A DNA stretch of 64,000 nucleotides from Streptomyces justiciae (GTDB taxonomy: Bacteria; Actinomycetota; Actinomycetes; Streptomycetales; Streptomycetaceae): contig NZ_JADDXU010000004.1 of the NCBI RefSeq assembly GCF_015163075.1, positions 124,001 through 188,000 of the forward strand. The letters are read 5' to 3'. Below, in pieces: positions 34,080 to 44,096 of this stretch. Numbering within the stretch: the stretch's first letter is position 1; each line of letters opens with the position of its first letter. Under the pieces are notes generated by a model. That model made no database searches. It saw nothing but the letters and a program-made list of their open reading frames with translations, and was not told the origin of the DNA. Both the position numbers and the translations under genes were made by a program.

Positions 34080-34664
34080 TCAGCCCGTCCTGTGGCCCCA
34101 CTCCGGCCCGACCATGTCCCATTCCGTGCCCCACCCCGCGACCCGGCGTCGGTCGAGCCGCCACCGTACGGTCGCTCCCGCGCCGATCACGAGGCCGCTC
34201 AGGGCGAGGGCGGCACCCGCGCCGAGGAACCCCGCCTCGACGGCCGCGTCGCTCGGGCCCGGTGGCCGGGTGGTGAGGTCGTCCTGCCGGTTCGTCCAGA
34301 CGGTGACCGACGACCCGGCCTTGCTGCCGGCATCCACCAGGGTGCTGCCGGTACGGAGGGAGCCGTCGGCGGCCGTCCAGCGGACCTTCGCCGCGGCGCG
34401 GTCGCTGTACATGCTGCCCTTCGCCCCGGTCGTCCGGGGGACGTCGGCCAGCAGCACGGCCCGGACAGGGGTCCGCTCGGCGCGCTGCCGGGCGAATGTC
34501 TCGTCGGCGGCGTGGGCGGCCCCCACACCCGCGAGCGTCCCGCCCACGGCGACGAGGGCCCAGACGATCAGCACGAGCCACGCCTCCAGAACGTCGTCAC
34601 GTCGACGCAGCGGGTTGCTCCGCCACCGCCACCACCACTGCTTCGTACGCCTGCCGCCGCGCAT
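34080..34664 (-). CDS. Rv1733c-like membrane protein
   Basis: Integral membrane protein of 194 residues with two helices (LVLIVWALVAVGGTLAGVGAAHA, about 28-50, and FLGAGAALALSGLVIGAGATV, about 145-165) enclosing an extracytoplasmic domain. The layout and sequence (NPLRRRDDVLEAW at the start, WTAADGSLRTGSTLVDAG in the loop) match the Rv1733c family, whose mycobacterial member is a DevR-dependent dormancy antigen. AAGGAGG lies 7 nt before the ATG. Palindromes of the OsdR type at 34782 and 34864 lie upstream, shared with the divergent nitroreductase. Function unknown. Confidence 0.85.
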   Translation of the reverse strand: MRGGRRTKQWWWRWRSNPLRRRDDVLEAWLVLIVWALVAVGGTLAGVGAAHAADETFARQRAERTPVRAVLLADVPRTTGAKGSMYSDRAAAKVRWTAADGSLRTGSTLVDAGSKAGSSVTVWTNRQDDLTTRPPGPSDAAVEAGFLGAGAALALSGLVIGAGATVRWRLDRRRVAGWGTEWDMVGPEWGHRTG

Positions 34665-34781
34665 CGGTCGCACCTCCTTCTGCCTGCCACTGCCAGGAAG
34701 GTGACATCGCTGGGCACACCACGGCAGGGGCCGACCAGACGACGGCGCCGGGCTGTTCGGGCCCAAGTGCCAGTGGTGGAG

Positions 34782-34795
34782 GGGCCGTTCAGCCC
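34782..34795. promoter_or_regulatory. OsdR/DevR-type palindrome (site 1)
   Basis: GGGCCGTTCAGCCC, 12 of 14 matches to GGGCCGATCGGCCC. It lies 118 bp upstream of the Rv1733c-like gene. A weaker related sequence, GGGCTGTTCGGGCCC, is at 34750-34764. Confidence 0.65.
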
Positions 34796-34863
34796 CATGT
34801 GCGGGATGCAGTGAGCCGGGGCGGCCCGGTGGGGCGCCCGCCCGGCCGAACGGCCGCCGAAGA

Positions 34864-34877
34864 GGGACCAACGGCCC
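34864..34877. promoter_or_regulatory. OsdR/DevR-type palindrome (site 2)
   Basis: GGGACCAACGGCCC, 11 of 14 matches to GGGCCGATCGGCCC. The left half (GGGAC) is the mycobacterial DevR half-site form. It lies 139 bp upstream of the nitroreductase start. Confidence 0.6.
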
Positions 34878-34933
34878 CGTCCCCTCGCCCGGCCGCGGGG
34901 CCCACGCTCGGAGGACCGCGTTCGAAGGACCGC

Positions 34934-35005
34934 GTTCGTGCGGAATTTCGTGCCGTAGCCCGTGCTGACGTTCGTGCGGGAGTTCGTGCGCGAGTTCGTG
35001 CGAAA
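34934..35005 (+). repeat. 12-bp tandem repeats before nitroreductase start
   Basis: GTTCGTGCG occurs at 34934, 34970, 34982 and 34994. The last three are in a perfect 12-bp register (GTTCGTGCGGGA, GTTCGTGCGCGA, GTTCGTGCGAAA), ending in the ribosome-binding AAAGGAGG. In frame they would read FVRE repeated, but the ribosome site favours the start at 35016. Confidence 0.75.
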
Positions 35006-35015
35006 GGAGGACACC

Positions 35016-36017
35016 ATGCGATCGACGCCTCTCGACGCCGCGACCTTGGAAGCCTGCGTCGCCGCAGCCGTGGCCGCGCCCTCGATCCACAACACCCAGC
35101 CGTGGCGGTTCCGTCTGGACCCCGAGATCCCGGCGTTCGAGGTGCGCGCCGCGGCGGAGCGGGGCCTGCGCCACACCGACCCCGTCGGCCGTGCCCTGCA
35201 TCTGTCCGTGGGGGCGTCGGTCTTCAACCTCCGTGTAGCGGCCGCCCACTTCGGCTGGTCACCGTTCGTAAGACTGCTGCCGCGCCCGGAGGACCCGGGC
35301 CTGCTCGCCACCGTCCGCATGGACGGCTGCCGCAGCGGGCACGCCACCGGCCACCGCGACGACCTCTACCCGGCCATCTGGCGGAGGCACAGCAGTCGCT
35401 TCCCCTTCTCCGCGCGGCCCCTGCCCCGCCACGCGCCTGCCGAACTCGCCGAAGCCGCCCAGATGGAGGGCGCCTCGCTCGGCTTCCCCGCAGCCGGTGA
35501 GATCGCCCGTCTGCTCCGGGTAGCGGGGCAAGCCGAACTCCGCAACCGCGCGGACGGCGCGCGCGGCGCCGAGAGCCGCCGGTGGGTGCACCAGGACCCG
35601 GACTCCCCGGCGGAGACCGGGCTGCCGTGGTCCGCGCTCGGCCCTCAAGACGCCCGGGAACGCCTCCCCATGCGCGACTTCACCGCGCAGCGCCACTCCG
35701 AGCGGCTCCCCGCCCAGGACTTCGAGACGGAACCGGTCGTCGGGCTGCTCACGACGGTCCACGACCGCCGCGCGGACTGGCTGCGCGCCGGGCAGGCACT
35801 CGAACACGCCCTGCTCGTCGCCACCGTCCACGGCCTGCGCGCGTCGCTGTTGCACCAGCCGATGGAGTGGCCCGACCTGCGACGCGCCCTGAGCCCGGAT
35901 CCCGAGCACAGCGGGCACGCGCAGATGCTGATCCGCTTCGGCTACGGCCCGGCGGGCCCGCTCACGCCCCGCAACGACCCGCACGTCGCGCTCGGCACGC
36001 AGGCGCCGCTCATCTAG
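35016..36017 (+). CDS. Acg-family nitroreductase-like protein
   Basis: Nitroreductase-fold protein of 333 residues, related to mycobacterial Acg/Rv3131, both DevR-regulon members. The N-terminal FMN-site segment AAPSIHNTQPWRFRLD (about 22-37) is well conserved; later blocks include PAIWRRHSSRFPFSARPLP and ATVHGLRASLLHQPMEWPDLR. Acg proteins are tandem nitroreductase domains that bind FMN but may lack reductase activity. The ATG at 35016 is chosen for AAAGGAGG 5 nt upstream. The divergent promoter region has two OsdR-type palindromes and 12-bp repeats. Confidence 0.9.
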   Translation: MRSTPLDAATLEACVAAAVAAPSIHNTQPWRFRLDPEIPAFEVRAAAERGLRHTDPVGRALHLSVGASVFNLRVAAAHFGWSPFVRLLPRPEDPGLLATVRMDGCRSGHATGHRDDLYPAIWRRHSSRFPFSARPLPRHAPAELAEAAQMEGASLGFPAAGEIARLLRVAGQAELRNRADGARGAESRRWVHQDPDSPAETGLPWSALGPQDARERLPMRDFTAQRHSERLPAQDFETEPVVGLLTTVHDRRADWLRAGQALEHALLVATVHGLRASLLHQPMEWPDLRRALSPDPEHSGHAQMLIRFGYGPAGPLTPRNDPHVALGTQAPLI

Positions 36018-36029
36018 CCCACGGTGACG

Positions 36030-36440
36030 TCAGCCGACGCTGACGGGCACGGAGCCCGGGTGGGGCGCGCTGCCCGGGTGGGGCGCGAAGACCGCACCGT
36101 CGGGCAGGCGGGACAGCACCTCGAAAGCCCCGCCGAGACCCACGCACCGCAGAATTCCCAGCAACCGGGCGCTCTCGGTGACCAGGCGGAGCCGTCCACC
36201 GCGGGCGAGGACCCGGTTGCGCGCCCGGCACAGGGCGCGCAGTCCGCTGCAGTCGACGAAGGACACCGGACGCAGATCCAGCACCAGGTCGGGGAACGGG
36301 CCGGCGGTCAGGGCGTCGAGGCGGGCCGACAGGGGCGGCCCTGTGCACAGGTCGATCTCACCACGCAGTTCCACCACGGTCGTGCCGCCGACGAGACGTT
36401 CCGTGTGGCAGGGCGTGGACTCCTCGTGGTCCTTGAACAT
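36030..36440 (-). CDS. STAS-domain anti-sigma factor antagonist
   Basis: Cytosolic STAS protein of 136 residues. VVELRGEIDLCTGPPLSARLDAL and PDLVLDLRPVSFVDCSGLRALCRARNRVL give the SpoIIAA fold, with the phosphorylatable Ser in VDCSGL (about residue 72). LRCVGLGGAFEVL is the usual last helix. It should bind an RsbW/SpoIIAB-type kinase when dephosphorylated, and the two SpoIIE-type phosphatases nearby (31415, 41480) are candidate activators. The ATG at 36440 has only a weak ribosome site. An OsdR-type palindrome at 36477 lies 36 bp upstream, close enough to act on its promoter. Confidence 0.85.
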   Translation of the reverse strand: MFKDHEESTPCHTERLVGGTTVVELRGEIDLCTGPPLSARLDALTAGPFPDLVLDLRPVSFVDCSGLRALCRARNRVLARGGRLRLVTESARLLGILRCVGLGGAFEVLSRLPDGAVFAPHPGSAPHPGSVPVSVG

Positions 36441-36476
36441 GGTCCGAGACAATCCCGTGCGCCCGGGCGGACGGAA

Positions 36477-36490
36477 GGGCCGGTCGGTCC
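36477..36490. promoter_or_regulatory. OsdR-type palindrome (site 3)
   Basis: GGGCCGGTCGGTCC in the longer near-palindrome AAGGGCCGGTCGGTCCCTTT (36475-36494), in the divergent region of the STAS and HTH-PNPOx genes. Confidence 0.65.
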
Positions 36491-36556
36491 CTTTCAGGAG
36501 GCTGATCGGTGCCCTGACATGTGGCGCCCCGCGGCGAGTGGCGAACCGGGCAAAGG

Positions 36557-36570
36557 GGGCCGACCGGCCC
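36557..36570. promoter_or_regulatory. OsdR-type palindrome (site 4)
   Basis: GGGCCGACCGGCCC, near-perfect inverted symmetry, 121 bp before the HTH-PNPOx start. A further half-site, GGGCCGACCACCGG, follows at 36577. Confidence 0.7.
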
Positions 36571-36691
36571 AAGCGTGGGCCGACCACCGGGGGCGATGCT
36601 GAACCACGGGGGCGCGTGGGGGACCGGCGGCAAGGGCCTGGTCCGCCCCGGGCCGTTCCGGTGGCCCGGTACCAGCAGGAGGTGAGGGGTC

Positions 36692-37411
36692 GTGGCCGAC
36701 ACGACATCATCCGGTACGACGGCTCACACCGAACACCCCGGAGGCGATCTGGGCCGACGCCTCGTCCGGCGTCGCACGGAACTCGGGCTGACCCGGGCCG
36801 ACACGGCCGACCGGGCGGGCATGTCCTGCTCCTACCTCCGCTATCTGGAGGAGTCCTCCGCCGCGATCCCGGGCAGAAGCGCCCTGCTGCGGCTCGCGGG
36901 CGCGCTGGAGACCGGCATGACCGCTCTGACCGGCGGCGAGGCCGAGGTCCCGCCGGGCCGTGAACAGGCCGCCCGCCGCGTCCAGTTGGTGGCGTTGAAC
37001 GACACGGAGTGCCGTCGCCGGCTCGGCACTCATGGGGTGGGCCGCATCGCGGTGACCACGGCCGACGGGCCGACGGTCCTGCCCGTCAACTACACCGTCG
37101 TCGACGGCACGATCGCCTTCCGGACGGCGCCCGCCACCGCTCCCGCCGAGGCCCTGGGCCGCCGGATCGCCTTCGAGGTCGACCACATCGACGAGGTCAT
37201 GAGCCGGGGTTGGAGCGTGCTCGTCCGTGGTCAAGCCAGGCAGGCGCAGGACCCCGCCATGGTCCGTCGGCTGACGGAACGTGCTTACAGCGCACCCTGG
37301 GCGGGTGGCTCGCGCGAGTTGTGGGTGTGCGTGGACGCCGACGAGATCACCGGCCGGGAGATCCGCGAGATCCCCGCCGACCCTGACGAGGACCCTGTCC
37401 TGAGGGCCTGA
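36692..37411 (+). CDS. XRE-type HTH plus pyridoxamine-oxidase-fold protein
   Basis: A fusion of 239 residues. The N-terminal Cro/C1-type HTH (about 18-75) has LGRRLVRRRTELGLTRADTADRAGMSCSYLRYLEE; the C-terminal PNPOx-like split-barrel flavin domain (about 95-225) has LGTHGVGRIAVTTADGPTVLPVNYTVV and AFEVDHIDEVMSRGWSVLVRGQA. Such proteins occur in DevR-type dormancy regulons (Rv2003c/Rv3129 neighbourhoods) and may bind F420, FMN or heme and act as a redox-responsive regulator. GTG start with a GGAGGTGAGG site upstream. Two or three OsdR-type palindromes precede it. Confidence 0.87.
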   Translation: MADTTSSGTTAHTEHPGGDLGRRLVRRRTELGLTRADTADRAGMSCSYLRYLEESSAAIPGRSALLRLAGALETGMTALTGGEAEVPPGREQAARRVQLVALNDTECRRRLGTHGVGRIAVTTADGPTVLPVNYTVVDGTIAFRTAPATAPAEALGRRIAFEVDHIDEVMSRGWSVLVRGQARQAQDPAMVRRLTERAYSAPWAGGSRELWVCVDADEITGREIREIPADPDEDPVLRA

Positions 37412-37427
37412 ACGGGCCCTGCGGACA

Positions 37428-37441
37428 AGGCCGTTCGGCCC
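37428..37441. promoter_or_regulatory. OsdR-type palindrome (site 5)
   Basis: AGGCCGTTCGGCCC, 12 of 14 matches to GGGCCGATCGGCCC, 110 bp before the DoxX-like gene. Confidence 0.65.
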
Positions 37442-37551
37442 TCCGACCCGGGCCGCGCAGCCCCTCCGGTTCCGGCCGGCGCAGCGGGACATTGAGGGTG
37501 CGACGACCGTCGTCGAGTGCCCGAGCATCACCCCTGGAAGGGATGAGCACC

Positions 37552-38178
37552 ATGGCCGTTCACGATCACCCGCACCGTCACCCGGGATTCCGCTTCCCGT
37601 CCCTGCGCAGGAGCGGGACGGCGAGCTCCTCGACCGAGGCGAGCGCTGCCGCGACGGCGACGGCGACCAGCCCGTACGTCCTGGCCGTGCTCCGCATCCT
37701 GACCGGGTTCGTCTTCCTCTGGGCGTTCCTCGACAAGACCTTCGGCTTCGGCTACGCCACCCCGTCCGGCAAGGGCTGGATCGACGGCGGCTCGCCCACC
37801 AAGGGCTTCCTCAGCGGGGTCGCCGCGGGCCCCATGGAGTCCACGTTCCACGACTGGGCCGGGGCCGGCTGGGCGGACTGGCTGTTCATGCTCGGCCTTC
37901 TTGGCATCGGCCTCGCGCTGATCGCAGGCATTGGACTGCGCCTCGCCGCCGTGGCCGGGACGGCGATGATGGCGCTGATGTGGATCGCGGAGTGGCCGCC
38001 GGCCAAGCACCTGTCCGACGGGTCGGTGAGCATGTCGACCAACCCGTTCGCCGACTACCACCTCGTCTACGCCATCGTCCTGATCGCCCTCGCCGCGGCG
38101 GGCGCCGGCGCCACCTGGGGGCTGGGGAGGGCCTGGGCGCGGCTGCCGATCGTCAGCCGGAACCGCTGGCTGATGTGA
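37552..38178 (+). CDS. DoxX-family membrane protein
   Basis: Membrane protein of 208 residues. After a His/Ser-rich cytoplasmic N-terminus come about four helices: VLAVLRILTGFVFLWAFLDKTFG (about 43-65), WLFMLGLLGIGLALIAGIGLRLA, AGTAMMALMWIAEW and YHLVYAIVLIALAAAGAGATWGL. The order matches DoxX/DoxD-type quinone- or thiosulfate-linked proteins. The ATG at 37552 is chosen over 37543 because GGAAGGG is properly spaced (9 nt). An OsdR-type palindrome precedes it. In hypoxia regulons such proteins are linked to redox homeostasis. A strong bidirectional terminator follows. Confidence 0.87.
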   Translation: MAVHDHPHRHPGFRFPSLRRSGTASSSTEASAAATATATSPYVLAVLRILTGFVFLWAFLDKTFGFGYATPSGKGWIDGGSPTKGFLSGVAAGPMESTFHDWAGAGWADWLFMLGLLGIGLALIAGIGLRLAAVAGTAMMALMWIAEWPPAKHLSDGSVSMSTNPFADYHLVYAIVLIALAAAGAGATWGLGRAWARLPIVSRNRWLM

Positions 38179-38195
38179 GCCGGCCCGCCCGCACG

Positions 38196-38235
38196 CACAG
38201 GGGCCACGCCGCACGGACGCGGCGTGGCCCCTGTG
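38196..38235. terminator. bidirectional terminator between doxX-like and PNPOx genes
   Basis: A perfect 17-bp stem (CACAGGGGCCACGCCGC with its complement at 38219-38235) and a 6-nt loop lie between two convergent genes. Confidence 0.88.
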
Positions 38236-38242
38236 TGTCCGT

Positions 38243-38659
38243 TCAGGCGTCCGCGGCGGTGAGCAGGACCCCGGTCACCAGATCGGGGCGGATACGGACC
38301 GCGTAGTCCATCGTCTGCTCCACCCAGGGCCGCAGCATCGCCCGGTAGCGGGCCAGCTCCCGCGGGTCCGTCACCAGATGGGCATAGCCGGTGACGACGA
38401 CGCTCCAGCCGAGATGGGTGTCGGGGTCGATGAGGTCGGCCTCGTACGCGACCACCACGCCCGGGCCGTCGGCCTGGCCGGTGTGCGAGGTCAGGGCCGC
38501 GCCCTCGTGGGTGCGGATGACGATGTCGCCGCCGTCCACCACATGGTTGACCGGGCGGATCTGCGGCAGCGCGTGACGGGTGAAGACGACCCGGCCCAGG
38601 GACACCCCGCCGAGCAGTCTCAGGGCTTCTGAACTGTCCAGTTCCCTCTTGATGGTCAT
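38243..38659 (-). CDS. pyridoxamine 5'-phosphate oxidase-fold flavoprotein
   Basis: Small split-barrel protein of 138 residues. [45 protein letters not shown] and [28 protein letters not shown] match the PNPOx_2/F420-binding group (Rv3129-like in mycobacteria). It probably binds FMN, F420 or heme and may be a reductase. ATG with GGAAGA 6 nt upstream. Divergent from osdR, with two OsdR-type palindromes in the shared 259-bp region, so it is probably induced with the regulator. It resembles the C-terminal domain of the protein at 36692. Confidence 0.88.
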   Translation of the reverse strand: MTIKRELDSSEALRLLGGVSLGRVVFTRHALPQIRPVNHVVDGGDIVIRTHEGAALTSHTGQADGPGVVVAYEADLIDPDTHLGWSVVVTGYAHLVTDPRELARYRAMLRPWVEQTMDYAVRIRPDLVTGVLLTAADA

Positions 38660-38750
38660 GAAGGTCTTCCGTGAGCTGCGGCGCCGACTGTGCGTTCTGC
38701 CGAAAGGTGGGGGACAGATCGATGGAACGCCAGGTGGCGGGGGAGGGCTA

Positions 38751-38764
38751 GGGCCGTTCGGCCC
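38751..38764. promoter_or_regulatory. OsdR-type palindrome (site 6)
   Basis: GGGCCGTTCGGCCC with flanking A/T symmetry (AGGGCCGTTCGGCCCT), 91 bp before the PNPOx gene on the minus strand. Confidence 0.75.
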
Positions 38765-38811
38765 TGCCCGTCGTCCGTCCGGCCCCTCGGCGGCACGGCC
38801 GGGGCGAAAGA

Positions 38812-38825
38812 GGGCCGACCGGCCC
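38812..38825. promoter_or_regulatory. OsdR-type palindrome (site 7)
   Basis: GGGCCGACCGGCCC with flanking A/T (AGGGCCGACCGGCCCT), 61 bp (centre to centre) from site 6 and 93 bp before osdR. Probable autoregulatory site. Confidence 0.75.
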
Positions 38826-38918
38826 TGGTCTTTCGGCCCGGGAACGAGAAGGATCTCCAGGAGAGGCCGACGACCGACGAGCGGTCACCGGTACGGCACA
38901 CGCGACGAGGAGCGTTCG

Positions 38919-41458
<2,540 letters not shown>

Positions 41459-41479
41459 CAGCCGTGTCGGGGGTGCGCC

Positions 41480-43426
41480 TCACAGCTTCAGCGTGAACCA
41501 GGTGGTCTTGCCCTCGTCGGTGGGACGTACTCCCCAGCCGTCGGCCAGGGCGCGCACGAGCAGGAGACCGCGGCCGGACTCCTCGTCCTCCGCCGCGATC
41601 CGCGGCTGGGGCAGATGCGGACTGCGGTCGCTCACCTCGACCGTGAGGTCCGTGGCCGTCCGGCACAGATGCAGCGTGATCGGGCCCTCGGCGTGCTGGA
41701 CCGCGTTGGTGAGGATCTCGGAGAGCAGCAGCCGGGCCTCTTCCGCCGGCTCGGCGCACTCCCAGGCGATGAGCGCCTTGTTGAGGAACGTGCGGCCCTC
41801 CGGGACCGAGGACGGCAGGGCGGGCAGATCGGTGGTGAGTGCCGCCAGCGGCGCGGCCGGCAGCTGCGCCAGCAACAGGGTCACGTCGTCGTCATGGCTG
41901 TCGGCGTCGGGCAGCAGGCTCGTCAGGACGTGGTCCGCGGCCGTCTCCAGGCAGGGGGCTTCGACGAAGAACCCGTCCAGGACGGAGGTGAGTTGACCGA
42001 GGCGCTCCTCGATGTCGCTGCCGGGCGTCTCGATCAGCCCGTCGGTGTAGAGGACGAGGGTGGCGCCGGGCGGTATGGCGGCGCAGGACTGCTCGTAGAG
42101 GATGTCGCCGACGCCGAGCGGTGCGTTCACCGGGGTCGTCAGCCCGTGGACCCCGCAGCCCGGGGGAGCGACCAGCACGGGCAGATGACCGGCCGAGCAG
42201 ACGGTGACCGTTCCGCTGTCCGGGGCGACGACCAGATAGCAGCAGGTGACGAGTTGGTCGGGGACGTCCAGGTCGGCGACACAGGTGTCCAGGGCCTGCA
42301 TCAGCTGGCGGGGCTGCATGCCGGTCTTGGCCAGGGCATGCGCGGCGGAGCGCAACTGGCCCATCACGGCGGCGGCTTCGAGCCCGCGACCCATCACGTC
42401 ACCGATGAGGACCCCGACCCGGCCGGCCCCCAGCGGGATCAGGTCGAACCAGTCGCCGCCCACGCCCGCGCCCTGGGTGGCGGGCCGGTACCGGCTGGCC
42501 GTGGCGAGGCCGGGGACCGCGGACGGGGTGCCCATCAGGCTGCGTTGCAGGGTGAGCGCGATGTGCCGCTGCTGTTCGTAGAGGACGGTGAGTTCGGCCT
42601 CGGCGCGCTTGCGGTCGCTGATGTCCCGGACGATGGCGCAGGCGCCGACGACCGTGCCCGCGGTGTCGCGGGTGGGCCACAGGGTGACGTCGACGTCCAG
42701 CAGTTCGCCGGAGCGGGTCAGCCGCAGGGTCTCGAAGTGCTCGACCTTCTCTCCGTGGCACAGCCGCTTGAGGAGGGCGGTGACCTCGCCGCGCTTCTCC
42801 CGCGGGGCCAGCACGGACACGTGCCGGCCGATGGCCTCCTGAGCGGTGTAGCCGTACAGGCTCTGCGCGGCGGCGTTCCAGTAGGTGATGTAGCCGTCGA
42901 GGGTCTTGGCGAGGATCGCGTCCTGGGACGACTCCACGAGCGCGGCGAGCTCGTTGATCCGGGCCTCGGCCGCTCTGCGGTCGCTGACGTCGCGGACCGC
43001 CGCGGAGACCAGGAGCCCGTCCGCGGTCTCCAGCGGGGAGAGGCTGATCTCGACGGGGAACTCGGTGCCGTCCTTGCGCAGCCCGTGCAGGTCGAGTCCG
43101 GCGCCCATGGGCCGGACCTGGCGGTTGGCGGCGTAGCCGCCGCGGTGCCGGGTGTGGTGCGGGCGGAAGCGGTGCGGGATCAGCAACTCCACCGGATGGC
43201 CGAGGAGCTCCTCGCGGCGGTAGCCGAACAGGGCCTCGGTCTGGGCGTTGACGAGTTTGATGATGCCGCCGTCGTCGACGATGACCATGGCGTCCGGGGC
43301 GGCTTCCAGAAGCCCGCGAAACCGGTCCTCGTCGGCTCCCGGCCCGCTCGGACGGGCTGCTCCACCGCAGGCGCACGGCGTCCGCTCGGGCCCGTCCGCC
43401 ACGTCCGGTACTGGAATCGGACCCAT
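41480..43426 (-). CDS. PAS-PAS-SpoIIE phosphatase with anti-sigma-kinase domain
   Basis: Multi-domain signalling protein of 648 residues. Two PAS domains (about 40-160 with FRGLLEAAPDAMVIVDDGGI, and 165-285 with LVESSQDAILAKTLDGYITYWNAAAQ), a SpoIIE/PP2C domain (about 315-510 with GVGGDWFDLIPLGAGR, VLIGDVMGRGLEA, LYTDGLIETPG, HDDDVTLLLA), and a C-terminal RsbW-type ATPase (EARLLLSEILTNAVQHAEG, SGRGLLLVRALADGWG). It should dephosphorylate a STAS antagonist (candidate at 36030) in response to a PAS signal. The ATG at 43426 has GGGGAGA upstream; a GTG at 43438 is also possible. Convergent with osdK, 21 bp apart. Confidence 0.9.
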   Translation of the reverse strand: MGPIPVPDVADGPERTPCACGGAARPSGPGADEDRFRGLLEAAPDAMVIVDDGGIIKLVNAQTEALFGYRREELLGHPVELLIPHRFRPHHTRHRGGYAANRQVRPMGAGLDLHGLRKDGTEFPVEISLSPLETADGLLVSAAVRDVSDRRAAEARINELAALVESSQDAILAKTLDGYITYWNAAAQSLYGYTAQEAIGRHVSVLAPREKRGEVTALLKRLCHGEKVEHFETLRLTRSGELLDVDVTLWPTRDTAGTVVGACAIVRDISDRKRAEAELTVLYEQQRHIALTLQRSLMGTPSAVPGLATASRYRPATQGAGVGGDWFDLIPLGAGRVGVLIGDVMGRGLEAAAVMGQLRSAAHALAKTGMQPRQLMQALDTCVADLDVPDQLVTCCYLVVAPDSGTVTVCSAGHLPVLVAPPGCGVHGLTTPVNAPLGVGDILYEQSCAAIPPGATLVLYTDGLIETPGSDIEERLGQLTSVLDGFFVEAPCLETAADHVLTSLLPDADSHDDDVTLLLAQLPAAPLAALTTDLPALPSSVPEGRTFLNKALIAWECAEPAEEARLLLSEILTNAVQHAEGPITLHLCRTATDLTVEVSDRSPHLPQPRIAAEDEESGRGLLLVRALADGWGVRPTDEGKTTWFTLKL

Positions 43427-43830
43427 GTCTCTCCCCACCCGCTGCCGGCGACGGTCCGGGCCATCTCACCGCACCCGTACGGGAGTCGAGACGCAATGTC
43501 ACTTACTGTCCGCACCCCGGCGGAACCTGTCCGCCGCATATGCGTCTCGTGGCCGTCTCACGGCGGTACGACGGTCACGGCCCCGGCCTCGGAGCCTTTG
43601 CCATGTCCCCGGCCGGGCGCGCGACGCCTGGCACGCAGCGCCCACTCCCTCAAGCGCGTGGGGACCCGAGCCGCGTTGCCGAAACGTCCGTGTGACTCCG
43701 CCACGCGGGCACTCCGGCGCCTCGCGATCGGGCGCTCCCCGACGCTCGAACCCGGGCTCGGGCGGGCGACCCCATCGCCGCCGCGCGCTGATCCGACCGC
43801 GGACATGAGGCACATACGACGGGTCCCGCC

Positions 43831-43868
43831 GCGGCTGCCGCCGGCACGTCCGAGCCGGCGGCAGCCGC
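43831..43868 (-). terminator. strong hairpin, terminator or structured RNA
   Basis: A perfect 15-bp stem (GCGGCTGCCGCCGGC and its complement at 43854-43868) with an 8-nt loop, inside an otherwise gene-free region. It lies about 200 bp downstream (minus strand) of the OsdR-type site at 44064. The strand of function is inferred. Confidence 0.5.
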
Positions 43869-44063
43869 CGGGCGAGGCGGTACGGCCCCCACCGCACGGC
43901 CTCGCCTGGATCGTCCCCGCGGCACGGCGCGCGAGCGGGCGTGGCGCCGGAGCGGGGCGCGGGGACGAGGCTGATCCGGGGCGATCGGTGACGCGGCAGA
44001 TGCCCTTTCACCATCTTCCGGAGCACGTGGATGTACGGAACCGGGCCATCGGGCCCCGGCACA

Positions 44064-44077
44064 GGGCCGAACGGCCC
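44064..44077. promoter_or_regulatory. OsdR-type palindrome (site 8), orphan
   Basis: GGGCCGAACGGCCC (13 of 14 to GGGCCGATCGGCCC) in AGGGCCGAACGGCCCT. The only nearby gene 5' end is the PAS-SpoIIE gene, 640 bp away on the minus strand; it lies just past the narK stop. Confidence 0.65.
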
Positions 44078-44096
44078 TCGGGCGGGGTCAGCCCAG

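Larger units (their letters stand above)
43439..44096. other. 658-bp region without a convincing gene
   Basis: No frame here has family similarity or a good start; the longest minus-strand frame is Arg/Pro-rich and looks like a composition artefact. The region does hold an OsdR-type palindrome (44064), a related sequence GGGCCATCGGGCCC just before it, and a strong 15-bp hairpin (43831-43868). It may contain a non-coding transcript or a very long leader of the PAS-SpoIIE gene. Confidence 0.5.

Noticed and set aside
43499..44062. 187-codon minus-strand frame in the gene-free region
   Set aside because: Arg/Pro-dominated, no ribosome site, no recognisable domain. The region is better described as non-coding.
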